DNA of 31,725 nucleotides. It comes from an uncultured Clostridium sp. (GTDB lineage Bacteria; Bacillota; Clostridia; Lachnospirales; Lachnospiraceae). Shown here one piece after another: positions 6,883 through 13,474 of this stretch. The stretch covers positions 1-31,725 of the forward strand of contig UQMJ01000031.1 of assembly GCA_900542035.1 (NCBI GenBank). Direction: 5' to 3'. Position 1 is the stretch's first letter. Each line of letters begins with the position of its first letter. The translations under genes and the position numbers were made by a program. Under the pieces are notes generated by a model. That model ran no database searches and was not told the DNA's origin. It worked only from the letters and a program-made list of their open reading frames with translations.

Positions 6883-7314
6883 GTGTTTGATTTAAATGAC
6901 TGTATGGCCTTTGTGACCAGCCGATCCGGAAAGATTTTTGCGGCAGCGATGGAAAAACAGCTGAATCAATACCATATGACAAGAACCCAGTGGATTGCCA
7001 TGTATTATATTTTAAGCAAAGGGCCTCTGACCCAGAAACAGCTGGCGGAACAGATGGTATTAAAAGAACCAAGCATTGTACCGGTGCTTCAGAAGCTGGA
7101 GATAGAAGGCCATCTGATAAGAGAGTCGTCAAAGGAAGATCGGCGGGTAAAATACCTGGAATTATCGGAATCCGGCAGAGATTTGTGCTTAAGTCTTCTG
7201 CCAGTAGTGGAACAATTTAAAGCGGATACTACGGCAGGAATCGGAGAAGAAACGCTGCAGCTCGTAAAAGAAGCGCTGGAAAAAATGACGGAGAACGCCA
7301 TGAGGCAGCTTTAA
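6883..7314 (+). CDS. MarR-family transcriptional regulator
   Basis: Winged helix-turn-helix dimeric repressor, 143 residues. The helix-turn-helix lies in GPLTQKQLAEQMVLKEPSIVPVLQKLE and the wing in SKEDRRVKYLELSESGR, the usual MarR layout. I start at the GTG at 6883 because GAGGAGG sits 9 bases before it; an in-frame GTG at 6865 coincides with the start of that SD and is less likely. One cysteine (Cys7 in NDCMAF) is in the first helix, near but not exactly at the place of the redox cysteine of OhrR, as judged by an ungapped comparison from memory. It is the last gene of the osmC-E3-lplA run (54 bases after lplA), and the operon promoter carries a MarR-like palindrome, so negative autoregulation in response to oxidants or lipoate state is a reasonable inference. 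Confidence 0.88.
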   Translation: MFDLNDCMAFVTSRSGKIFAAAMEKQLNQYHMTRTQWIAMYYILSKGPLTQKQLAEQMVLKEPSIVPVLQKLEIEGHLIRESSKEDRRVKYLELSESGRDLCLSLLPVVEQFKADTTAGIGEETLQLVKEALEKMTENAMRQL

Positions 7315-7324
7315 AAAGAAAGCC

Positions 7325-7353
7325 TTTACAACCGGTGTGGGCAGTAGTATAAT
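7325..7353 (+). promoter_or_regulatory. promoter of the FMN riboswitch-ribU unit
   Basis: -35 TTTACA (7325-7330), 17-base spacer, perfect -10 TATAAT (7348-7353). The riboswitch begins about 14 bases after the predicted transcription start. Confidence 0.8.
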
Positions 7354-7373
7354 AAAGGCCGTAAAATATAATA

Positions 7374-7489
7374 AGTCTTTGTGGCAGGGTGCAAGTCCCT
7401 ACCGATGGTAATAGTCCATGACCCGTTTGACAAAACGGCTGAGCCGGCGCAATTCCGGCACCGACGGTATAGTCCGGATGAGAAAAGAC
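7374..7489 (+). promoter_or_regulatory. FMN riboswitch (RFN element)
   Basis: All conserved RFN blocks are readable: P1 formed by GTCTTT (7374-7379) and AAAGAC (7484-7489), GGCAGGGTGCAAGTCCC, ACCGATGGTAATAGTCC, GAGCCGGCGCAATTCCGGC, ACCGACGGTATAGTCCGGATGAG. It binds FMN and controls the riboflavin importer downstream; the following terminator at 7506-7535 suggests control by premature termination. Confidence 0.95.
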
Positions 7490-7505
7490 GTTTTTTGGAG
7501 ATGAT

Positions 7506-7535
7506 GCCTGGGCTTACTGTATTCCCAGGCTTTTT
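7506..7535 (+). terminator. riboswitch expression-platform terminator
   Basis: GCCTGGG (7506-7512), 11-base loop, CCCAGGC (7524-7530), then TTTTT. It lies between the FMN aptamer and the ribU SD, the expected place for an FMN-induced terminator. Confidence 0.85.
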
Positions 7536-7582
7536 GTCGTTCTTCTAAAGACGCCGACCCAAAGCGGAAAGGTGACTTTATT

Positions 7583-8185
7583 ATGAAACAGGTAACAAAT
7601 GTAAAAAGACTGGTAATGATTGGACTTTTAGGGGCTTTGGCCGGAATACTGATGCTGTTTAAATTTCCTCTGCCCTTTATGCCGCCCTTTATGGAGTTTG
7701 ATTTGTCCGGTCTGGTAGAAGTAATCGGAGGCTTTGTACTGGGACCTGGGGCGGCAGTTCTGATTATTCTGGTTAAGCTTCTGGTCAAGCTGGCTTTTAT
7801 GGGAACCAGTACCATGCTGACCGGAGAAGTCAGCAACTTCCTGCTAAGCTGCGCGTATGCGGTGCCTGCTGCCTGGATTTACCAGCATCACAAATCCAGA
7901 AAATCGGGAGAGATTGGAATGGCAGCGGGAACCATTCTCTGTTCCATTGCGGCGGTTGCCAGCAATCTGCTGCTGATTTTTCCATTCTATGTAAAGCTGA
8001 TGGGAATGAGTATGGAAGAGATTGTCGCGATGTGCAGTGCGGTCAATCCGCTGATGAAAAACACCCTCACGCTGGCCTTGTTTGGAATTGTGCCGTTTAA
8101 TTTGATTAAATACGGGATAACTTCCGTTATTACCCGTTTGGTTTATAAAAGAGTCAGCAAAACAATGAAGCGATACATGAATTAA
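7583..8185 (+). CDS. ribU: riboflavin ECF transporter substrate-binding subunit RibU
   Basis: Integral membrane S component of an energy-coupling-factor (ECF) transporter that binds riboflavin; it needs the shared EcfA/A'/T module encoded elsewhere. 200 residues with about six hydrophobic helices. The segment MEFDLSGLVEVIGGFVLGPG corresponds to the RibU signature (LKxDFSDIPALIxGFxxGP in family members) and lies in the first half as expected. The FMN riboswitch directly upstream independently supports riboflavin as substrate. The start ATG follows an AAAGGTGA SD. Short basic C-terminus. Confidence 0.93.
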   Translation: MKQVTNVKRLVMIGLLGALAGILMLFKFPLPFMPPFMEFDLSGLVEVIGGFVLGPGAAVLIILVKLLVKLAFMGTSTMLTGEVSNFLLSCAYAVPAAWIYQHHKSRKSGEIGMAAGTILCSIAAVASNLLLIFPFYVKLMGMSMEEIVAMCSAVNPLMKNTLTLALFGIVPFNLIKYGITSVITRLVYKRVSKTMKRYMN

Positions 8186-8211
8186 CCATTTACTATGAGG
8201 AGGCGCTGCCA

Positions 8212-10344
8212 GTGAAACTTTACAGTCAGAAATATACAGCAGATGTTCAGACCCCGATTAACCCGACAGACAACATTGCCGGATTTGACGTCCGCCCAGG
8301 CCTGTTTGATGTAAACGGGGCAATGGCTTTAGCCAGCGGCGTGAATTTTACCGTCCATACCAGGGAGGGAACCGGATGCGAACTTTTGCTGTTTCATAGA
8401 GATGAAGAAGAACCGTATGCCGTTCTTCCTTTTCCGGAGTCTTATAAAATCGGCGATGTGTACTCGATGATTGTCTTTGGCCTGGACATTGAAGAGTTTG
8501 AATACGCTTACCGGATCAGCGGCCCTTACGATCCCCAGAAGGGGCAGCTGTTCTGCAAGGACAATATTTTGCTGGATCCATATGCCAGAGTGGTTACCAG
8601 CCGGAAAGTCTGGGGAGTGGAAGGCGGGAAAACCTATCATGCGAGAGTCGTAAAAAATATATTTGACTGGGGAAGTATGCCCCAGTCTTCCAGAGAATTA
8701 AGCGATCTGATTATTTATGAACTCCATGTAAGAGGATTTACCCAGCATCCCAGCTCCGGAGTGAAAAACAGAGGCACATTTTCCGGTCTGATGGAAAAAA
8801 TCCCCTATTTGAAAGAACTGGGCGTCAATGCGGTGGAACTCATGCCGATCTTTGAATTTGATGAAACCATGAATTCCAGGGAAATTGATGGAAAGAGGCT
8901 CCTAGACTACTGGGGATATAATACTGTAGGGTTTTTTGCGCCCAATACCAGTTATGCGGCTTCGGATGAGTACAACCATGAAGGCACAGAATTAAAGACC
9001 CTGATAAAGGCTCTCCATGACAATGGCATCGAGGTAATTCTGGATGTGGTATTTAACCACACTGCAGAAGGGAATGAGAAAGGGCCGGTATTCTGCTTTA
9101 AGGGGTTTGACAACCAGGTTTACTATATGCTGACGCCGGACGGCAATTACTACAATTTCAGCGGCTGCGGCAACACCTTAAACTGCAACCACCCAATCGT
9201 TCAGCAGATGATTCTGGAATGTTTGCGTTACTGGACGGTCAGTTATCGGGTAGACGGATTCCGCTTTGATCTGGCCAGTATTCTGGGGCGTAACGAAAAA
9301 GGTGCTCCGATGAACAACCCTCCTTTGCTGAGGGCATTGGCTTACGATCCAGTACTAAGCAACGTCAAGCTCATTGCAGAAGCCTGGGATGCAGGAGGAC
9401 TGTATCAGGTAGGGAGTTTTCCGGCAAGCAAACGGTGGGCAGAGTGGAACGGAAGATACCGAGATGTGATTCGGGGATTTTTAAAGGGCGAGAACTGGCT
9501 TTCCTGGACGGCAGCCTGGAGTATCTGCGGTTCCAGCGATTTATACGGCGGTTTCGACCCAGAGCATGATAAAAATTATGCAGGATATAATTCCAGCATT
9601 AATTTCCTGAGCTGTCATGACGGCTTTACGTTATACGATTTGTATTCTTATAATGAGAAGCATAATGAGGGAAACGGATGGGACAATACGGATGGATCCA
9701 ATGACAACCGAAGCTGGAACTGCGGAGCGGAAGGCGAAACCACGGATCCGGAAGTATTAAAACTCCGCTACCGGATGATCCGCAATGCCTGTGCAGTTTT
9801 GATGTGCAGCAGGGGAACTCCTATGTTTCTGGCAGGAGATGAATTCGGCAATACCCAGTACGGCAATAACAATGGGTATTGCCAGGACAACGAGATTTCC
9901 TGGCTGGACTGGAATCTGCTGGAAAAAAACAGAGAGTTGTTTGAATTTTTTAAGTTTATGATTCATTACCGCCATGAACATCCGGCAATCCGCAAGCGCC
10001 TTCCGGATGCAGTCTGCGGAATGGAAGCGCTTCATTCCCATGATGTAAATGCAGAAAATACCAACCTGCCGGAAAATACCAGGACATTTGCCATCAGCTT
10101 CGCCGGATATGACAGGGAAAAAGGAAGAGACGACATCATTTATATGGCCATTAATACCTACTGGGAACCGGTAACCATTACGCTGCCAAACCTCAATCAC
10201 AGAGGGGTATGGCATCTCAGCGTCGATACCTATGGAGATGAGGCCGGACAATATGTGTATCCCAGAGGGAAAGAACCCAGAATTGACGGTTCTTACGTCA
10301 TGCGGCCGAGAACGGTAGTAATTTTTACAGGAAGAATATATTAA
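8212..10344 (+). CDS. glgX: glycogen debranching enzyme GlgX / isoamylase-type GH13
   Basis: Hydrolyses alpha-1,6 branches of glycogen or limit dextrins in the cytoplasm. 710 residues: an N-terminal carbohydrate-binding module of the CBM48 type (about 20-150), the GH13 barrel and a C-terminal beta domain. GH13 signatures in order: YWGYNTVGFFAPN, DVVFNH, GFRFDLAS with nucleophile Asp353, LIAEAWD with acid/base Glu390, and SCHDG with Asp470; the gap spacing is as in the family. There is no signal peptide, so intracellular glycogen is likelier than external pullulan. The GTG start at 8212 is 8 bases after GAGGAGG. It follows ribU by 26 bases and may be read through from the riboswitch unit, though no functional link is evident. 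Isoamylase or TreX naming would be equally defensible. Confidence 0.9.
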   Translation: MKLYSQKYTADVQTPINPTDNIAGFDVRPGLFDVNGAMALASGVNFTVHTREGTGCELLLFHRDEEEPYAVLPFPESYKIGDVYSMIVFGLDIEEFEYAYRISGPYDPQKGQLFCKDNILLDPYARVVTSRKVWGVEGGKTYHARVVKNIFDWGSMPQSSRELSDLIIYELHVRGFTQHPSSGVKNRGTFSGLMEKIPYLKELGVNAVELMPIFEFDETMNSREIDGKRLLDYWGYNTVGFFAPNTSYAASDEYNHEGTELKTLIKALHDNGIEVILDVVFNHTAEGNEKGPVFCFKGFDNQVYYMLTPDGNYYNFSGCGNTLNCNHPIVQQMILECLRYWTVSYRVDGFRFDLASILGRNEKGAPMNNPPLLRALAYDPVLSNVKLIAEAWDAGGLYQVGSFPASKRWAEWNGRYRDVIRGFLKGENWLSWTAAWSICGSSDLYGGFDPEHDKNYAGYNSSINFLSCHDGFTLYDLYSYNEKHNEGNGWDNTDGSNDNRSWNCGAEGETTDPEVLKLRYRMIRNACAVLMCSRGTPMFLAGDEFGNTQYGNNNGYCQDNEISWLDWNLLEKNRELFEFFKFMIHYRHEHPAIRKRLPDAVCGMEALHSHDVNAENTNLPENTRTFAISFAGYDREKGRDDIIYMAINTYWEPVTITLPNLNHRGVWHLSVDTYGDEAGQYVYPRGKEPRIDGSYVMRPRTVVIFTGRIY

Positions 10345-10357
10345 GGAAACCAGATAG

Positions 10358-10404
10358 AAAACGCGTTCCAGGCAGGCTTTTTGCTGCCTCGAATGCGTTT
10401 TTTT
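10358..10404 (+). terminator. terminator after glgX
   Basis: Long stem: AAAACGC (10358-10364) with GCGTTTT (10395-10401), TTC with GAA, and GGCAG (10371-10375) with CTGCC (10384-10388), ending in a run of seven T. Confidence 0.88.
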
Positions 10405-10415
10405 GACTTCAAAGG

Positions 10416-10444
10416 TTGACACTTGTATACCTGGATGGTATTAT
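10416..10444 (+). promoter_or_regulatory. promoter of the blaI-blaR1-like operon
   Basis: Consensus -35 TTGACA (10416-10421), 17-base spacer, -10 TATTAT (10439-10444). The spacer holds a partial dyad GTATACC...GGTAT (10425-10441), possibly a second, weaker repressor site in addition to the main one at 10442-10471. Confidence 0.85.
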
Positions 10445-10471
10445 AAAGGTACACAGATGTATACCTTTATA
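10442..10471 (+). promoter_or_regulatory. BlaI/MecI-type operator
   Basis: 30-bp dyad with arms TATAAAGGTAcACA and TGTaTACCTTTATA around a GA centre; 13 of 14 arm positions pair. The inner ACA..TGT matches the TACA/TGTA core typical of BlaI/MecI operators. It covers the end of the -10 box and the transcription start, so bound repressor would block initiation of its own gene. Confidence 0.75.
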
Positions 10472-10487
10472 GAGAAGGGGGGATTTC

Positions 10488-10871
10488 ATGGAACCGATTA
10501 ATTTGTCAGATGGGGAGTGGAAATTGATGGAGGCTTTGTGGCAGAACCCGCCTAAGACCATTACTCAGCTGACGAAAGAACTGTATGAAAAGACCCAGTG
10601 GAGCAAGCACACGATCATTACGATGCTGAACCGGCTGGAGGCCAAAGAAGCAGTCCGCCATGAGGAAGGGGAAAAAGCAAAGCAATTTTACCCTTGTATC
10701 AGACGGGAAGAAGCGGCGGCAGAGGAAACCAGCGGACTGTTGGAACGGGTTTATAACGGCAGTCTGGGCCTTATGGTAAATACGCTGATTTCTTCCAATA
10801 AAGTCAGCAGGGAAGAGTTAGACGAACTTTATCAGATTTTAGAACAAGCGGAGGAGGAATTTTATGATTGA
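10488..10871 (+). CDS. BlaI/MecI/CopY-family repressor
   Basis: 127-residue winged-helix repressor. The N-terminal DNA-binding domain reads SDGEWKLMEALWQNPPKTITQLTKEL...WSKHTIITMLNRLEAKE, the classical BlaI signature; the C-terminal part (about 85-127) is the dimerisation helix that is cut by the partner protease in BlaI/MecI systems. SD GGGGGGA before ATG 10488. The gene overlaps the next by 8 bases, the standard blaI-blaR1 arrangement. No beta-lactamase or penicillin-binding protein gene is in the window, so the target beyond autoregulation is unknown. Confidence 0.9.
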   Translation: MEPINLSDGEWKLMEALWQNPPKTITQLTKELYEKTQWSKHTIITMLNRLEAKEAVRHEEGEKAKQFYPCIRREEAAAEETSGLLERVYNGSLGLMVNTLISSNKVSREELDELYQILEQAEEEFYD

Positions 10872-12702
10872 GACTTTAATTGCATCTTCTGTCCTGATTG
10901 GTTCGATTTGCCTGATTCGATTTTTCGGAAAAGGCAGGATCCGGCCCTTGTTTTTATATAGTTTGTGGGGACTGGCAGCAGCCCGTCTGGTAATTCCCTG
11001 GTTTTATCCTCTGAATCAGCTTATTGGACAGCTTACCAGCCGGTTCAGCGTTATGAATGTGGCAGAGCAGGTAAAATCCAGGGTAATCGATAACAGCGCG
11101 GCTGCTGATTTAGCAGAAAATATCATGCACGGAGTCGTAAGGACCTACGATACGCCGGTGACACTGTTGGAAAAAGCGGCGGGAATCGACTGGGAGCTTT
11201 TCATCATAGTAGTCTGGGTAAGCGGCGCAGCCGCATTAGCAGTCTGGTTTCTGGCGGTGAATATCCGGTTCGCAAAAAGACTAAAAGCCCATAGAAGGTT
11301 TTTGTTCCTGTCCGGAGACGCTTTTCCAGATAAAGGAGATTCAGAGGGACTGCAGGAGAATATTAGAAAGATTCCCGTTTATGAAACACCAAAAGTTTCG
11401 TCTCCCTGCTACCTGTGCTATCTGGGGGAACGTTCTATTTATCTGCCGGAAGGAATGGCGCAGGAGAACTCTCCAGAAGGAAAAAGAAGGCTCTCTCATA
11501 TTTTGGCCCATGAGCTTTGCCATGCCAGGCATAAAGATGAGATCTGGGGAGCGGTCAGAGTCGGACTGTTATGCTATTACTGGGTAAATCCTTTTGTGTG
11601 GGCAGCCGCCATACTGTCAAAAAAAGACTGTGAGCTGGCCTGCGATGAAGCAGCGATCCGATTGCTGGGAGAAACGGAACGGATTTCCTATGGGCGTACC
11701 CTGCTTTATATCATGGAACACAAAAACTCTGCCAGCCAGTTATTTTATGCAGCAGCGACCATTGAGAGCGGAGGAAAGACGATGAAAGAAAGAATAAAAA
11801 CATTGGTATCCAGAAAAAAATATTCCGCGGCAGTAGCAGCGATTTTGGCAGGATGTACGGTTTTACTTGCAGCCTGCACCTTTACTGGAAGTAAAGCACC
11901 AGAAGAACCGGAAGTGGTTTCTGCAGAAGCGGAAACTGCCATTCCAGAAACAGTAACCGAACCGGCTGTCCAGGAAAGCCCTGGTGAAACCAAACCGGAA
12001 TCAGACAGCCGGAAAGAGCAGATTCCTGCTGACAATTATCTGGATATAGCAGAAGAACAGTATCTGGGAGAATACATGACATTAGGATTAATCATGCGGG
12101 AAGGCGGCACTGGAAGGGTACAGCCTCCAACTTATACGCCAGATGAAGAAAATAATCAGCTGATGATGGAGGTAAAATTTCTGGATAAAAATGGGAAACC
12201 ACTGGAAAACCAGGCTTATGGATGGGGCGGAGGAGAAGAGACGGTCATCCAGTTTGAATATTGGAACACAGACGGCCAGGTGTCCGAAATTGTCATTCAC
12301 GCTTCCTGCAGCGGTTCCAGCTATGACCTGCGTTACCAGGTTAAACCTCCGGAAGAGCCGGAAAAAATCCCGATGAATCTGGACGTTATGGGAATGAATG
12401 GAGAACCGATCACACTTACTGAGGCAAAAGTCTATTCCAATGCCCTGCTGTTATGTCTAGAAGGCAGCGAAGATGAATTGGCTCCATTTTCCAGAAAGAA
12501 TGTCGTTCTTTTAAAAAAGAAAGGCTGGGACGAACCAGAGACCTATAGGGGGCCTAAGAGTTCAAAAGCCGATGGAAACCGCCTGCAGCTTATCTATCCG
12601 ATAGAGCGGGAAAACATCGGAGCCATTGAGGCGCTGGCCTGCGGCACAGGCGGAGATAGAAAGAATTATGCCATTACGCCGGTATCGTTTGAGGCGGAAT
12701 AA
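10864..12702 (+). CDS. M56 (BlaR1-like) sensor metalloprotease
   Basis: Membrane-bound zinc protease that, by family knowledge, senses an outside signal and cleaves the BlaI-type repressor. 612 residues: transmembrane helices at the N-terminus and about 110-135, the catalytic loop SHILAHELCHARH (zinc ligands His216/His220, catalytic Glu217) with the downstream ligand motif DCELACDEA (Glu257), and a further membrane segment AVAAILAGCTVLLAACTF at about 322-340. The outer C-terminal domain (about 340-612) starts with a Glu/Pro-rich low-complexity stalk and does not show penicillin-binding SxxK/SxN/KTG motifs of true BlaR1; it contains a segment EETVIQFEYWNTDGQVSEIV that looks beta-rich. The signal is therefore probably not a beta-lactam. 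Overlaps the repressor gene by 8 bases. Confidence 0.85.
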   Translation: MIETLIASSVLIGSICLIRFFGKGRIRPLFLYSLWGLAAARLVIPWFYPLNQLIGQLTSRFSVMNVAEQVKSRVIDNSAAADLAENIMHGVVRTYDTPVTLLEKAAGIDWELFIIVVWVSGAAALAVWFLAVNIRFAKRLKAHRRFLFLSGDAFPDKGDSEGLQENIRKIPVYETPKVSSPCYLCYLGERSIYLPEGMAQENSPEGKRRLSHILAHELCHARHKDEIWGAVRVGLLCYYWVNPFVWAAAILSKKDCELACDEAAIRLLGETERISYGRTLLYIMEHKNSASQLFYAAATIESGGKTMKERIKTLVSRKKYSAAVAAILAGCTVLLAACTFTGSKAPEEPEVVSAEAETAIPETVTEPAVQESPGETKPESDSRKEQIPADNYLDIAEEQYLGEYMTLGLIMREGGTGRVQPPTYTPDEENNQLMMEVKFLDKNGKPLENQAYGWGGGEETVIQFEYWNTDGQVSEIVIHASCSGSSYDLRYQVKPPEEPEKIPMNLDVMGMNGEPITLTEAKVYSNALLLCLEGSEDELAPFSRKNVVLLKKKGWDEPETYRGPKSSKADGNRLQLIYPIERENIGAIEALACGTGGDRKNYAITPVSFEAE

Positions 12703-12717
12703 AAGAGAAATCCGCCT
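12692..12717. terminator. hairpin between convergent genes
   Basis: AGGCGGA (12692-12698) and TCCGCCT (12711-12717) form a 7-bp stem that covers the stop codons of the M56 gene and of the small minus-strand frame. There is no T-run on either side, so it may be a 3'-end stabiliser or weak terminator. Confidence 0.4.
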
Positions 12718-12880
12718 ATCCGGCATACCAGTCTTTGCTCAGCCATAAATAGAGCGCCAGCATACCAACTGCGCAGCCGCAAAGCGCACCGGCAGCTTTC
12801 ATCAGTTCCTTATTCCGAAACTGGTCTCTGGGCAAAATACCGTCTTTTTCGTAATCATAGTAAACATGATCCGATCCCAA
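12716..12880 (-). CDS. small membrane ORF or detached C-terminus of the upstream protein
   Basis: A 54-codon frame beginning at a TTG with no visible SD. It encodes GSDHVYYDYEKDGILPRDQF, then one strong hydrophobic segment (AAGALCGCAVGMLALYLWL) and a short tail SKDWYAG. It is in the same frame as the preceding 189-residue protein and separated from it only by the TAA at 12890-12892 and three further codons. It may be an independent small membrane protein, a readthrough extension, or the tail of a gene broken by a stop codon. The acidic-Tyr-then-helix pattern and a stop exactly in the convergent hairpin suggest real coding sequence. Confidence 0.4.
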   Translation of the reverse strand: MGSDHVYYDYEKDGILPRDQFRNKELMKAAGALCGCAVGMLALYLWLSKDWYAG

Positions 12881-12889
12881 TCGTTCTGT

Positions 12890-13459
12890 TTAATCAGTTT
12901 GTTGCTCATCGTCGCGGTTCTCCTTGTTAAACGGTTGTTTTTTGTACCACTTCTGAAATTCTTCTGATCCGGATTCCGAGGAAAAGTTCAGCAAGTGGCG
13001 AGTTCCGTTGATGTCTTCATATGCGGTGCGGTAAACGGATCCCTTGGCATAACTTCCAGTGTCTTCCAGCTCTTCTTTGGATCCTGTGATGCATTGGATA
13101 TAGGCTCTGTGAATCAGGATAAAACCGCCTCTTTCATAGGACAGATACCAGTCCCGTTCCCATTCGGGACGTTCCTGATCCGTCCGGTCTTTCCAGTAAA
13201 TTCCCAGGGCGCGTTCCTGGTTCCAGACCTTGATGAGACTAATCAGGGGCAATCCATAGGAACCAGGCACTGCCAGAGCCAGGCAGGCAAGGATTATCTT
13301 TCGCCCTTCATCCAGATTGTAATGACTAAAAAATATAACAGCCCCGATGATGACACAGGCGATTAGCAGTATCACAAATACCGTAAATCCCGACCAGAGA
13401 AAGATTCGGGGCAGTGAATCATCGTAGATGGTTCGGATCCTTTTTGCTTTTTGCTTCAT
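12890..13459 (-). CDS. two-TM membrane protein, unknown function
   Basis: 189 residues. A basic start (MKQKAKRIR) is followed by two hydrophobic segments (about 19-46 and 56-78) and a soluble C-terminal domain of about 100 residues with alternating hydrophobic strands (WYLSYERGGFILIHRAYIQCI, YRTAYEDING), similar in style to YcxB-like/PH-fold cytoplasmic domains of membrane proteins, which is only an impression. Start ATG 13459 has AAAGGAGG 7 bases upstream. It lies 15 bases behind the 698-residue membrane protein, so the two share a transcript. Confidence 0.75.
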   Translation of the reverse strand: MKQKAKRIRTIYDDSLPRIFLWSGFTVFVILLIACVIIGAVIFFSHYNLDEGRKIILACLALAVPGSYGLPLISLIKVWNQERALGIYWKDRTDQERPEWERDWYLSYERGGFILIHRAYIQCITGSKEELEDTGSYAKGSVYRTAYEDINGTRHLLNFSSESGSEEFQKWYKKQPFNKENRDDEQQTD

Positions 13460-13474
13460 TGCAGGCCTCCTTTC

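Noticed and set aside
6398..7132. 244-codon open frame on the minus strand opposite lplA and marR
   Set aside because: It lies antisense to two well-supported genes, has no SD, and its protein is low-complexity Ser/Pro/Leu-rich, typical of a shadow frame.
9757..10422. 221-codon minus-strand frame opposite the glgX end
   Set aside because: It crosses conserved GH13 sequence and the glgX terminator; no family features.
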